This document shows, in pieces, positions 47,225 through 56,614 of a stretch of 64,000 nucleotides of DNA. The number at the start of each line of letters is the position of its first letter. Position 1 is the stretch's first letter. The notes under the pieces were generated by a model that did not search any database, had not been told where the DNA came from, and saw only the letters and a program-made list of their open reading frames with translations. The position numbers were made by a program, and so were the translations under genes. The DNA lies in contig CAVPZS010000007.1 in NCBI GenBank assembly GCA_963710275.1, forward strand, positions 62,001 through 126,000, written 5' to 3'. The stretch is from Rhodoblastus sp963710275. GTDB lineage: Bacteria; Pseudomonadota; Alphaproteobacteria; Rhizobiales; Beijerinckiaceae.

Positions 47225-48274
47225 TCAACCGTTGAACATCATCTTGGCGGGCGCGATTTCGGGAGCGTGCTGGGCGAAATAGCCCTCGGTATGGATCATT
47301 TCGCGACGGGCGCCCAGCGCCACGCAGGCCGCCACGCAATCTTCGGTGAATTCCGGCGTCCCCGCGATAAACACCTGATGTTGCGAAAGGTCGGGAAACA
47401 GGCCCGGCAGGATTTTCGGAATCCGCCCGTGCAAGTGACCCTCCTGCTGTTCGCGGGTGAGCGTGGTCAGGAAGCGGAACCGGCGATGGCGCGCCTTCCA
47501 CCACGCCATCTGCCCCTGGCAGTAGATATCTTTTTCGGTCTGGGCCGAAAACAGCAGCGTCACCGGCGGCCGGTAGTTGCGTCGCAGCGCCGCCTCGGTC
47601 AGCGCCAGGATCGGCGCGAGGCCCGAACCCGCCGCGAGGCAGAGAACCGGGGTATCCACGGAGGGATCGCCGATGAACGTGCCGTAGGGACCGGCGAGCT
47701 TGAGCTGATCGCCGATCTGGACCTTGTCGTGCAGCCAGTTCGAGGTGACGCCGTTTTCCGCGCGGGTGACATGGAAAGTCAATTCGCCGTCGCCGCGCGG
47801 CGCGTTGGCGATCGAGTAGCAGCGCGCGGGAACGCCCTCGATCTTGTCGCCGATCATCATGTTTTGGCCGGGCCAGTAACGCACGGGCGCGCCCAACGGC
47901 CGCATCGATATTTCCACGATGCGCGGCGTCCGCATGATCTTGTCGGTGACGATGAAATAGATGTTTTCGCGCGGCGGAAACAGTTTCGGCCGCGCGTCGT
48001 CGGTGCCCCATTCGATTTCGAGCACGCCGCTCAGCGGTTTGGCCATGCACATCAGGCCGAAGCCCTGGTCGCGATCCCCCGAGGACAGCGCCATGTCCAG
48101 CACCACGCCCTGGTCGAACTGGCCGCTGCGCACCTTGACCTTGCACTCGCCGCAAGCCCCGGCGCGGCAATTGTTCTGCAAGGCGTAGCCAGCCTTTTCG
48201 AGGGCGGCCAGGACCGTGTCGCCTGGCGCGCAATCAACTTCCCGGCCCGACGGAAACAGGCGAATGCTGGTCAT
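47225..48274 (-). CDS. Ferredoxin-NAD(P)H reductase, oxygenase electron-transfer component
   Basis: A 349-residue protein with an N-terminal plant-type [2Fe-2S] domain (NCRAGACGECKVKVRSGQFD, fourth Cys in GLMCMAKP), an FAD domain (RCYSIANAPRGDGELTFHVT) and an NAD domain (LCLAAGSGLAPILALTEAAL). This order is that of BenC-type oxygenase reductases and is the reverse of PaaE, so it is not a PaaE duplicate. AGGAAGGA precedes the ATG at 48274. It lies 85 bp downstream of the diiron gene, its likely partner. Confidence 0.88.
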   Translation of the reverse strand: MTSIRLFPSGREVDCAPGDTVLAALEKAGYALQNNCRAGACGECKVKVRSGQFDQGVVLDMALSSGDRDQGFGLMCMAKPLSGVLEIEWGTDDARPKLFPPRENIYFIVTDKIMRTPRIVEISMRPLGAPVRYWPGQNMMIGDKIEGVPARCYSIANAPRGDGELTFHVTRAENGVTSNWLHDKVQIGDQLKLAGPYGTFIGDPSVDTPVLCLAAGSGLAPILALTEAALRRNYRPPVTLLFSAQTEKDIYCQGQMAWWKARHRRFRFLTTLTREQQEGHLHGRIPKILPGLFPDLSQHQVFIAGTPEFTEDCVAACVALGARREMIHTEGYFAQHAPEIAPAKMMFNG

Positions 48275-48359
48275 GATGGTCCTTCCTGTCGCAACACCCA
48301 ATGGAAAAGCGGCGGCGCCTCCTCCCTGCGCCGCCGCTCCTTCCGGCAAACCCCTGGCC

Positions 48360-49388
48360 TCAAAAGACCGGAATGATCTCGTTCATGTCGACTTCGAGAA
48401 CTTCCTGGCCTGATATGCCGACCTCGGGGATCGCCGGGAACGGAATGTCATATTTATCGAGCACGCCCTTCAGGTTCAGCATCGCCTTCTTCCAGTTTTC
48501 CTTCTTGCCTTCGTAATCGGGAATATGGAATCCGGCGCCGCGCGCCACGGCTTCGCACTTGCGCTGCACTTCGATGAAGTCGCTCGGGATGTCCCAGAAC
48601 TCCTCCGGCGGTTCGAACAGCACGGCGGAGAGGAAGAGATAGCCGGCGCGCACCTGCTTGGTGATGATCGCGGCGTCCTCCTTCGCGAGCTTCGGATAGT
48701 CGCGCTCCATCAGGGCCATGCAGATCGCCATGTGGCGGCCCTCGTCGCGACCGATGTTGCGGAAGGCTTCCTTGAACACCGGCTCGGAGCAGCCCGCCGC
48801 CATCTGGTGGAAGATGGTCGCGGCGGCGATCTCGCCCATCAGGAAGGATGAGAACAGAACCGCCAGCGAATATTTCGGCACCGCCTTCTTGTAGCCGTTC
48901 CAGTAGCGGCCGCCGTTGTAATAGAGCCATTGGGCATTCCGCTTGGCGAGCTTGCCGAGCTCGGTGCGCGGCTCATGCTCGAGCGCGCTCGGCGATCCCA
49001 GCAGCTTGGTGATCGCCATGCCGCACATCTGCTCGTGGTTCTGCTCGTCGCGCGTGACCGAGAAGAAGCAGCGCCGGACCGGGTCTTCCTCGTGCTCCTC
49101 GTAGGTCTTGATGAAGGCCGCGGCGAAAACCGGCGGCGCCGAGGCGTCGAACACCGAGAGGATCGTCCACCAGTAGGCGATCGCCTCGCGCTCCTCCCAA
49201 GTGTAGCTCTCGACGTCGAACGTGTCCCAGGGCAAATGCTTGGGATCCCAGTTCTCGCGCTGCGCGGCGTCCCAGACCTCTTCGAGTTTGGCGGTCTGGG
49301 CATGCCAGCTCAGCGGATAGATATTCGGCTGCTCAGTGGCCGGCGGCAGCGGCTGGGTCTGGGCGAGTTTGGTCGAATGGCTGGACAT
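48360..49388 (-). CDS. Ferritin-like diiron protein, probable oxygenase of unknown substrate
   Basis: A 342-residue helical protein. The carboxylate-bridged diiron ligands can be read as Asp81 (ILSVFDASAPP), Glu115/His118 (TRDEQNHEQM), Glu186 (FLMGEIAAATIFH) and Glu216/His219 (GRDEGRHMAI). This is the ribonucleotide-reductase R2/R2lox-type layout and not that of PaaA or BoxB, which have different sequences and lengths. A strong ribosome-binding site (AGGGAGGA) precedes the ATG. The adjacent flavin/Fe-S reductase suggests an oxygenase. No substrate can be named; its position upstream of paaX suggests an aromatic acid or CoA ester. Confidence 0.78.
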   Translation of the reverse strand: MSSHSTKLAQTQPLPPATEQPNIYPLSWHAQTAKLEEVWDAAQRENWDPKHLPWDTFDVESYTWEEREAIAYWWTILSVFDASAPPVFAAAFIKTYEEHEEDPVRRCFFSVTRDEQNHEQMCGMAITKLLGSPSALEHEPRTELGKLAKRNAQWLYYNGGRYWNGYKKAVPKYSLAVLFSSFLMGEIAAATIFHQMAAGCSEPVFKEAFRNIGRDEGRHMAICMALMERDYPKLAKEDAAIITKQVRAGYLFLSAVLFEPPEEFWDIPSDFIEVQRKCEAVARGAGFHIPDYEGKKENWKKAMLNLKGVLDKYDIPFPAIPEVGISGQEVLEVDMNEIIPVF

Positions 49389-49458
49389 GAATCCTCCCTG
49401 TTTTTTTGGCGGCGGCCGAGCGAGCGCCGGGGTGGATTTTTATATGATACTGTTTTTT

Positions 49459-49481
49459 GTTACAATCGTTTTTTTTGTAAC
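49459..49481. promoter_or_regulatory. Operator candidate upstream of the diiron gene
   Basis: Inverted repeat GTTACAA / TTGTAAC (49459-49465 and 49475-49481) with a 9-nt T-rich spacer, in the 252-bp divergent region between the diiron gene and tetR. It matches the paaA upstream motif in sequence and orientation. The rest of the divergent region shows no other clear signal. Confidence 0.6.
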
Positions 49482-49640
49482 ATATTTGCTGGCGAGCCGT
49501 TCTCTGGCCCACACAGGCGGAAATTTTTAATTCATCGACCAGTCGGACAACTCAAGTTATAATTTATCGTTCTGGGCGAGCCGGTTGCGGCGGGAATAGC
49601 CCTGAGGTTGTAGCTTCGGCATTTTTAAGTGTGAGACCTG

Positions 49641-50286
49641 ATGGCGAGAACCCGTTCCCTCGACTATGAAACGAAACGAGACGCCATTCTCGTGAAATCC
49701 GCGGAATTATTCGCCAAATTCGGCTATGCGGGGTCGTCGATCAGCATGATCGCCGACTCCTGCGGCATCTCCAAGGCCCTGCTTTATCACTATTATCCGG
49801 ACAAGGAGGCTGTGCTCTTCGACGTACTTTCCTCTCACCTCGAGCAATTGTTGCAGGTAGTGGAAAAGACTGAAGCAGCCACGGCGAAAGCCGAGGACCG
49901 TCTTTACGCCTTGTCGGCGGCTTTGCTTGAAATCCTACCGCGACGCCGACGCCCAGCATCAGGTGCAAATTTCCGCGCTAAAACTTCTCCCAGCGGGAAA
50001 ACAGGAAGTCTTGAGGGCAATGGAACGCCGCCTCGTCGACATTTTCGCACGGGCGATCGCTCAGGTCATCCCCGCCGCCGTCGACGGGCCACAACTCAAG
50101 GCGCTGACCATGGCCCTGTTCGGCATGCTCAACTGGCACTACCTGTGGTTCAAGGAAGGGAAAGGCCTGACGCGCGCCGAGTTCGCGCGCCTGGCGACCA
50201 CGCTTTTGACCTCGGGCGCGGCGGACGCGCTGAAGGCCATCGGAAAGGGCGGCGCCGATGCGCGACCATCCAAGCGGGCCGGCTGA
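49641..50286 (+). CDS. TetR-family transcriptional regulator (one frameshift)
   Basis: About 214 residues. The N-terminal HTH reads ILVKSAELFAKFGYAGSSIS MIADSCGISKALLYHYYPDK, a textbook TetR domain. The frame breaks near 49930; after LSAALLEI the ligand-binding domain continues as YRDADAQHQVQISALKLLPA and GPQLKALTMALFGMLNWHYL. It is divergent from the diiron gene and may respond to an acyl- or aryl-CoA; the ligand is unknown. It could control its own region or the paaJ/paaG operator. Confidence 0.85.
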
Positions 50287-50321
50287 CGGCATGACCCAGG
50301 AATACTAATTGACCCATGAAT

Positions 50322-50348
50322 AAAAAAAGCGGCGCCTAAAAGCGCCGC
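50322..50348 (-). terminator. Terminator of the His-rich peptide gene
   Basis: Stem GCGGCGC / GCGCCGC with a 6-nt loop; on the minus strand it is followed by seven T. It lies 25 bp after the His-rich peptide stop codon, and may also serve the convergent tetR in part. Confidence 0.75.
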
Positions 50349-50372
50349 CCTTCTTCATCAGAACATCTGGGC

Positions 50373-50501
50373 TCAATAATGATGGTGATGGTGGGGAACG
50401 AAATGGTGATGATGATGGTGGAAACGGTCGGCGGAAGCGGCGCCCGCCGTCATCAGGAGGGCGGAAGCCAGAAGGGCGGCGGAAAGGATTTTCTTGATCA
50501 T
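50373..50501 (-). CDS. Small secreted histidine-rich peptide
   Basis: A 42-residue protein. The N-terminal MIKKILSAALLASALLMTAG ends with AASA, a classical Sec signal peptide with cleavage after ASA. The mature part is about 18 residues, of which 11 are His: DRFHHHHHHFV followed by PHHHHHY. GAGG lies 8 bp before the ATG and a strong terminator follows, so this is a real transcription unit. Such peptides could bind Zn, Cu or Ni in the periplasm; this is inference. No larger gene overlaps it. Confidence 0.75.
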   Translation of the reverse strand: MIKKILSAALLASALLMTAGAASADRFHHHHHHFVPHHHHHY

Positions 50502-50704
50502 TTATCGTCCTCAGAATCGCGCCTCGCGCGAATCGCGAAGCGCAAGGTCAGAAGATCGGAGCATTGCGACAAAAAAGCGACTGCATAAGGTCACATGCCA
50601 AAAGGGAACGATGCTGACCCTGTGTCGTACATTGCGGCTATCGCCTATTCCCGAAAAACGGGCCGCCGTTCGAAGGCCGGAGTTCCGTTTCGACATATAG
50701 ACCA

Positions 50705-52760
50705 TCACCTGCTCAGCTGCGCGGCATCCGATCTTGCGGCCGAGGCAATTATTGACCAGACTTCGTCCCATCCGGAATTCGCGTCCGCCGACACCCCAGC
50801 GGCTGTATCGCCGCGTACGAAACTGACGATTGAATCCTGCAGCGACGGCTTTCCCTCGGAGTTCGACCACTTGCGGCGTCAGATAATCTTTTCCCACAAT
50901 CATGCATTCGCCGCCGCGGTAATGCGCCATCTGGAGCAGGAAAGACTCCCAGCCATCCGCGCCGATGAGAATGCTACGCTTCGCCGGCTCCATCACAGCG
51001 TCGACAAAAAATTGGCGGTCATATACGTGATATTCGGGCACCCGCAAGACGACAGCGGTTATTCCCAACTGTTTGCAATTTGCCATGACCAAATCGGCGA
51101 CGAGCGCCTGCCAAGCGGATATGTCTTGTGGCGCGAAAATCGCAACGCGAGCAGGCTGAAGATCTTTCGTTGCGCGAAGAGGCAAATAGCGAAGAGGCGA
51201 GACCGCCAATGGTTCGGAGCCCTCGACTGCAAAGTGAAATCTCGACAGGCCTCGCCCTCGAGAAACACTGGCGAAAGTCGATTTCAACGTCCATAACAAT
51301 TTTATGTCGACATTTTCTCCAACTTTGGGCTCCCGCGCTGCGCACTCGCATTGCAACAATGCGACAACTTCACTGAAGGACGCAATTTCGCCCACGATTT
51401 CGCGCACTTCGTCGGGCTTCGCCTTTACATAAACCACGTTAGCGAAGACATCCTCTTTACGAACGACATCCGGACATGTCGTTATCACGATTGTCGGCAA
51501 TATATGCGAAAGATATTCGACTGTTTGGGCAATTTGTTCGTCGACAAAAGCTTCCCTGAACCAGAACGGGCGTCCTGTCACAATAACGATTCGCTTCGCC
51601 GTAGTCTTGATCCATTCCTGCAAAGCCGAGAAGCCCCTGTCCTGGGCTCGAACCGCGGCGCGCGCCGCGCGGCGAGTCGCAATCGCCAACTCATCGAAGG
51701 GCTGTTCGTTGGTGGCAAGGTTGGCGAGTGTTTCGCAAAGATCGGCGACGGTGCGTTCCGATTGGGTTTTGTGATAGCAATGAAATCCGTCAAACGCATT
51801 TTTTGTGGCGAGTACGGGAATGTTTCAAGCCAAGGCTTCGCCGACCTTGATCTTGATGCCGGTCGAAAACTCGAGAGGCGCGATAACCGCGTCGATCTTG
51901 CAATAAAAATCTTCGAGCTTTGGAACGCGCCCCAGTTTTTCGACAAAAAAGTAATCACCTAGTTTCTTGCAGACATTGCCGGCGATGACGACTTTGATGG
52001 GCAAGTCATACAATCGAACATACCGCTCGAAAAGCTCAAGAAAGCGCGCCATATTGACAACGTTTACGGAGTTCAACGCACCTATGAAGCCGACGACCAG
52101 CGGATTTTCGTGATCGAACCGCGCAGGAGCAACGCGACCGCCTTTTTTCTCACCTTGCCCGTCCCAGTAGGGAATGCTGAACACCTTTTTGTCGCACACG
52201 GAACTGATGAAATCCGCTTCCGACTGCTTGATGGCGATAATCGCGTCCGCACGTTCAAAAGCAATACGCTCCTGCTCCTTCGACGTGTAGAAAAATTCGG
52301 CGGGAACACCATGCTCCTCGAACATTTCGCGCCGGCCGCTGAACAAATCATGCGTATCCAGAATTTTGACCATGTCCGGCGGCGCAAATGTGAAAGCGGC
52401 GGAAAAAAACGTATAGTTGACAAACATGACATCGAATTTTTTTCGCGCGAGCAGCCATTTGACCTTTTGCGCGATATTTTCATCCCACCATTCGTCGATC
52501 GTGTGGTGATATGCCCTAGCGTCTTGATGCAAAGCCCGACTATTGGGAATGACAGAAAAATAGTCGCAGGTATCGTTGAGTTCTTTGTAATAGTCCGGAA
52601 TTTCGCGAGCCCAATCGTCATCGAACGGGTACAAGAGAAGCGATATTTTATAGCCAAGAGATTTAAGAAAATTTATGGTCTGGAAGACGCGATTGCGGTT
52701 TCCATAGTCGCGAGGGAGGGGCGGCGTAGGTGAAATCACAAGCGCTGAACGTTCGAGCAT
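50705..52760 (-). CDS. Large two-part glycosyltransferase (two frameshifts)
   Basis: A protein of about 685 residues. The N-terminal part is a GT-B-like donor fold: LVISPTPPLPRDYGNRNRVF, VKILDTHDLFSGRREMFEEH, VVGFIGALNSVNVVNMARFL and LEFSTGIKIKVGEALA. The C-terminal part begins RIVIVTGRPFWFREAFVDEQ and ends WDEVWSIIASAARSDAAQ; it may be a second transferase-like domain. Frame breaks near 51838 (a G missing after EALA) and near 50855 (extra C) must be corrected. First of a minus-strand glycan run. Confidence 0.7.
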
Positions 52761-52766
52761 GGTGGA

Positions 52767-53717
52767 TTACGGCTCCCCAACCTGCAGGAAGGCCCGCCAG
52801 TCACGACCATCGTCCGCCATCAGGCGCACGAGGTTGGACAGAGCTTCCATCTGGGCATAGAACAGATCAGCGCTTTCCGTATCTGCGAACAGTCCCGGCA
52901 GCCCCCGGTTTTTCGGCGTCAGTTTGGTTTGGTAATCCAGTATTTTGCTGACCCGGTCTTCAAATGGCGTCCCCTCGTCATTGCTGGTGAAGAGATCGGA
53001 GACGACCTGCCAGAAAATACGCTTGCGAAACCACGCCTGATTGATGCGATCCGCGTGGACGATATGGTTCATCGCCATGTTCGGATTGTAAACCGTCGAA
53101 TAACCGGCGCTTTTCAGCTTGTTTGTGACCAACAATTCTTCGTTGGAAAGCAACAATTTTCCGATCCGCCCCAGTCGCTCCTCGAACAGGCCCGCGGCGA
53201 TCAGGCGCTCTCTGTGAAAGGCGATGTTCGTCCCCGCCACCCATTCCTTCGCATCGAGGACGCGCTCCGTTTCGCCACGGTCGACGATCGTCAGGAAACC
53301 CTCCAGCCATTTGTGCAACCAGGGCGGCCTGGGAACAGGCCAGATCGGCCGAACCGGACCTCCGACGACGCCCGCGAGTTCATGCCGATCAAAAACGCCG
53401 ACCGTCTCGCGCGCCCAGTTGACCGGCGCGCGCGCATCGTCATCCATGAACGCGACGAAGCGTCCCTTGGCGGCCATGACGCCAATGTTGCGGGCGCGCG
53501 ACAGGCCGGGAACGGGCTCCAGGATGATCTGATGCGGGCACGATATGTCCGTCGCGTCCCAAAAATCCTTTTGCAGCGCAAGCTCTGTCGAATTGTCGAC
53601 AACGATCAGCTCATAGCGGCTTGGCGACAAATCCTGCACTTCGACCGAAGTAATGGCTTCCAGCAGGAGCTCGTAGCGATTGTGGGTGCAAATGACGATG
53701 GAAAGATCGAGCGTCAT
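52767..53717 (-). CDS. Family 2 glycosyltransferase
   Basis: A 316-residue GT-A enzyme. N-terminal LDLSIVICTHNRYELLLEAI, nucleotide-sugar region LIVVDNSTELALQKDFWDA, acceptor loop GLSRARNIGVMAAKGRFVAF and the metal-binding DXD-like MDDDARAP are visible, with NEELLVTNKLKSAGYSTVYN as the catalytic-base region. The ATG at 53717 is 2 bp after the upstream gene stop, so the two are coupled. The sugar is unknown. Confidence 0.87.
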   Translation of the reverse strand: MTLDLSIVICTHNRYELLLEAITSVEVQDLSPSRYELIVVDNSTELALQKDFWDATDISCPHQIILEPVPGLSRARNIGVMAAKGRFVAFMDDDARAPVNWARETVGVFDRHELAGVVGGPVRPIWPVPRPPWLHKWLEGFLTIVDRGETERVLDAKEWVAGTNIAFHRERLIAAGLFEERLGRIGKLLLSNEELLVTNKLKSAGYSTVYNPNMAMNHIVHADRINQAWFRKRIFWQVVSDLFTSNDEGTPFEDRVSKILDYQTKLTPKNRGLPGLFADTESADLFYAQMEALSNLVRLMADDGRDWRAFLQVGEP

Positions 53718-53719
53718 TC

Positions 53720-54310
53720 TCAGACGCCCTCTTCCGTCGTCGCGTCGCCGAATACGACTTCGGCGCCGAAGAATTCGAACGCCAGAAAGCGATCGTCTGC
53801 TAAATCGCTGATATCGCAGGGGCGCACGGACGTGACGCCCGCCATCCCGATGTTGATTTTCGACGCCCCGGGCGAATTGACCGGCGCGGAGATGCGGGAC
53901 ACGCCGTTCTCGACAATGCTGACTTCGTGGTCGCAAGGCAGATCGTTGATCGTGAGCCGAAGTCGCGAAAGATCAACCTGTGGATGGGGCCAGACAAACA
54001 AATGGCAGGTGAGCTGCTCACGCGGGATGACGGGCAGCACGATCTGGATCGGCCCTTCGTTTCCAACCCAGACGAATTTGCTGCCGAGTTCGTCGCGTTC
54101 GACCTGATAACCTCTTGAAATCAGCAGGCCCGGTTCGTCACAGGCAATCCTGACGACAGGTTCGGGAGGGTCGGAAGACACTGCCTCCGCTTTCGCGGAG
54201 CCGGTCAGTCGGGCGACTTCATGTTCGAGAAGCGTGAGGCGGCGTTCCATGAACTCAAGTTTTTTCGCGATCAGGTCCAAAGGCTTCTCCTCGCGGACTA
54301 GCGCAGACAA
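53720..54310 (-). CDS. Hypothetical protein with coiled coil and beta-rich domain
   Basis: A 196-residue protein. Residues 10-38 form a short coiled coil (LIAKKLEFMERRLTLLEHEV). The rest is beta-rich (EPGLLISRGYQVERDELGSK, LRLTINDLPCDHEVSIVENG). I do not recognise a family. Its tight link to the GT2 gene suggests an accessory glycan-binding or complex-forming role. Confidence 0.6.
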   Translation of the reverse strand: MSALVREEKPLDLIAKKLEFMERRLTLLEHEVARLTGSAKAEAVSSDPPEPVVRIACDEPGLLISRGYQVERDELGSKFVWVGNEGPIQIVLPVIPREQLTCHLFVWPHPQVDLSRLRLTINDLPCDHEVSIVENGVSRISAPVNSPGASKINIGMAGVTSVRPCDISDLADDRFLAFEFFGAEVVFGDATTEEGV

Positions 54311-54477
54311 ACGAATTGCGCCGCAGACACCCTAACGTTGTTCGAGATCACAAAGAACCTGAACCATCAATATTTTCTGCTGGTAGCAGATAATTGGCGG
54401 CCAAATCAAAGTCAATCTGAGTTGATGGATTAACGCGTGCGTCTTATCGCCTTTTTGCCATTTTCTCCACTTCACGT

Positions 54478-55338
54478 TCACCCGATCAATTCCGAGATTA
54501 CCGGCAGCGGCAATCCCATTAGTGGGCGATAAAGAACCTCCAATGCCGAACCTTCCGGGGGCGATTCCGGCATAGTTCGACGATCAAATTTGAACATTAA
54601 TAAATCAGCCATCGAAATTAATTTTCGTGCCTCATCATTTGGCACCGCTTTTGGATCGCGCGAAAGGAAATAGGACTGTGGGCCACAATTTAGATGCGGC
54701 GTTTCATCCCAAATCGCTGCGGCGCGAGAATCGCTGCGGACTAGATGCTGATGCAAGTAGTTGACCCAAAAATACGGATATACTCGTTTGACATTCAATG
54801 TGTCATCGCTAAAAAAATTCTCTGTCGCCTCTCGACTAACGCAATACGTCTCGTACAATTTGGACAATATTGGCCATTGTGGTTCGGGCCGATGGAATTG
54901 ATGCTGCCCCCAATACCACTCCGTCAACTCGAGCCATTTACGAACTAAGTAGTTGTCTGCTTGAGCGGCGACATGCCAAGACGCCAGGTCTCTATCGACA
55001 CAACCGCTACGGAAGCTGAAAAATCCACTTGCAGATACCTTCCCGGGAAGCCACGCCTCGAGCGGCGTCGTACACAAAAGCGTTGCATCAACCCACGCTC
55101 CGCCACAATTTGCTAAAAGGTCTAGCCGCAGAACGTCGGAGAAAGCAGTGACGGTAATGCTCTCTTTATTTCGTTCAACGATCTCGAAAGCGCGTGAATA
55201 TTTGCGAACGTTATTATCATCCAAAAAGACGATTTTCCAATCCGGGTTCCTCGTCACCCAGGATATATAATTGAGCTTTACGAACCAAGGAGCAGCCTCC
55301 CAGCCCTGATTCCAATAGAACCAAATGTTTCGTTCCAT
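54478..55338 (-). CDS. Capsular polysaccharide synthesis protein, GT32-like
   Basis: About 286 residues. Start MERNIWFYWNQGWEAAPWFV, then SDVLRLDLLANCGGAWVDATLLCTTPL, the DXD-sugar-transferase pattern in which D-x-x-R and GGxWxD bind the nucleotide sugar, as in capsular polysaccharide synthesis proteins. In-frame starts at 55371 and 55422 are possible. Base composition is clearly AT-richer than in the core regions, hinting at transfer. Confidence 0.7.
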   Translation of the reverse strand: MERNIWFYWNQGWEAAPWFVKLNYISWVTRNPDWKIVFLDDNNVRKYSRAFEIVERNKESITVTAFSDVLRLDLLANCGGAWVDATLLCTTPLEAWLPGKVSASGFFSFRSGCVDRDLASWHVAAQADNYLVRKWLELTEWYWGQHQFHRPEPQWPILSKLYETYCVSREATENFFSDDTLNVKRVYPYFWVNYLHQHLVRSDSRAAAIWDETPHLNCGPQSYFLSRDPKAVPNDEARKLISMADLLMFKFDRRTMPESPPEGSALEVLYRPLMGLPLPVISELIG

Positions 55339-55480
55339 CGCAGAATTCCCCAGGCACTCAATAGTGACCATTAATGAACGTGAGACATAACTAAAGCACT
55401 CATACCTGTCAAATTTAAGCAAAATTCGAAACAGACTATATCTGAAATTCGTCCCGCTGCATCCGACGACGCCTATCTAT

Positions 55481-56566
55481 CTATAAAACATCTGAAAGCC
55501 GATCCATAGTTTCGACAATGTTTGCGCGTCCCAACCAATGATATGCCCCTTGCGGATTTTTTTCGTCCGGCAGCACCTCGCATTTGAGGCCGCAGTAATC
55601 AATACCCTTGACAGCCGCCATAGCGCTAAATGCCGTCCCAGGCCATCCAAATGCCTCAAATTCGATCAGCCGCTTGCACTCGGAGGCAACAATCATTGGC
55701 GTTAGCCCCATTCCATGAATTCCTACGATCAATTCCGCTGAGGAAAAGATTTCCAGCTGAGCCTGAAGGGAATAGTCGCCGGGGCAGATCGCGGCAAAGC
55801 CGTGCTTCCGAAGCTCGTGGATCAACTCGTGTTCATTAACCAGTTGGCGAACGGAGCAATCGGCACGAGATACGTACAACCGCGATTTGTGGAGCTTGGT
55901 CCCGACTTTGAAATGGGTCCGCAACTTATGAGAAGCAAATTCGACGACGTTGTTGAATAGTGCGTCATTTCGGTTGCCGGGTGGAGGCACGATCAGCCGA
56001 CCGACCTCGAACATACCAGGGTAAATAGGCCTAAAATTAATTCCCTCGGTAAACGCGCGATCCACTTCTTTCCAGTGATTATTTTCCCATGCTGCTGTCG
56101 GGATCAGAACATTTGTGGCAGCAAGAGCGCCGTTCAGCCAGGCGAGCCGCCCATAATTATCGAAAATCGCATGATAAAGATGCGAGACATTCGCCATAGT
56201 GAAAGGGCAAAACCAAGTCCCATTAAGACGATTGTTTTCCGGATACTCGGCCCCGATATTCAAAACCGCACTATCCTTGGAGACCTGAAATTTGTAATAT
56301 GGCCACGATTTACAGAAAGAGCTCGGAAGATACCTATGGTCCTCGGTTATAATAAGACAGCAGCCTTTATCCAAGATAATTTTGGCGTTTGGAACGACGT
56401 AATAGTCCTCTTCGTGGTTATTAATGATATATTTACTTAACGTCGCGGTTGCCGGAACGGGCAACCTAGCTAGCTTCTCGGAGCCGATGAGTTCATCAAG
56501 CGAATTAACGGCAGGGATCTCATCGCGATAAGCTGGTACGATCTCAAGCTTGCTCATGTCTTTCAA
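55481..56566 (-). CDS. GT61-family glycosyltransferase (DUF563)
   Basis: A 361-residue protein. The C-terminal region has SRLYVSRADCSVRQLVNEHE, LHELRKHG-like helices, and QAQLEIFSSAELIVGIHGMG followed by LTPMIVASECKRLIEF, the DUF563/GT61 hallmark GxHGAgL-like loop. The N-terminal part holds FCPFTMANVSHLYHAIFDNY, also typical. It probably adds a sugar to a surface glycan. AT-rich like its neighbours. Confidence 0.82.
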   Translation of the reverse strand: MKDMSKLEIVPAYRDEIPAVNSLDELIGSEKLARLPVPATATLSKYIINNHEEDYYVVPNAKIILDKGCCLIITEDHRYLPSSFCKSWPYYKFQVSKDSAVLNIGAEYPENNRLNGTWFCPFTMANVSHLYHAIFDNYGRLAWLNGALAATNVLIPTAAWENNHWKEVDRAFTEGINFRPIYPGMFEVGRLIVPPPGNRNDALFNNVVEFASHKLRTHFKVGTKLHKSRLYVSRADCSVRQLVNEHELIHELRKHGFAAICPGDYSLQAQLEIFSSAELIVGIHGMGLTPMIVASECKRLIEFEAFGWPGTAFSAMAAVKGIDYCGLKCEVLPDEKNPQGAYHWLGRANIVETMDRLSDVL

Positions 56567-56614
56567 TCCATTCCTTCTCGATCAAGCCCGCTACCGCCGG
56601 GTCGGATCTTCTGC

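Noticed and set aside
47225..49388. Assigning the diiron-reductase pair as benzoyl-CoA epoxidase BoxBA
   Set aside because: BoxB is about 470 residues and different in sequence, BoxA has a ferredoxin-type N-terminus, and no boxC or benzoate genes adjoin.
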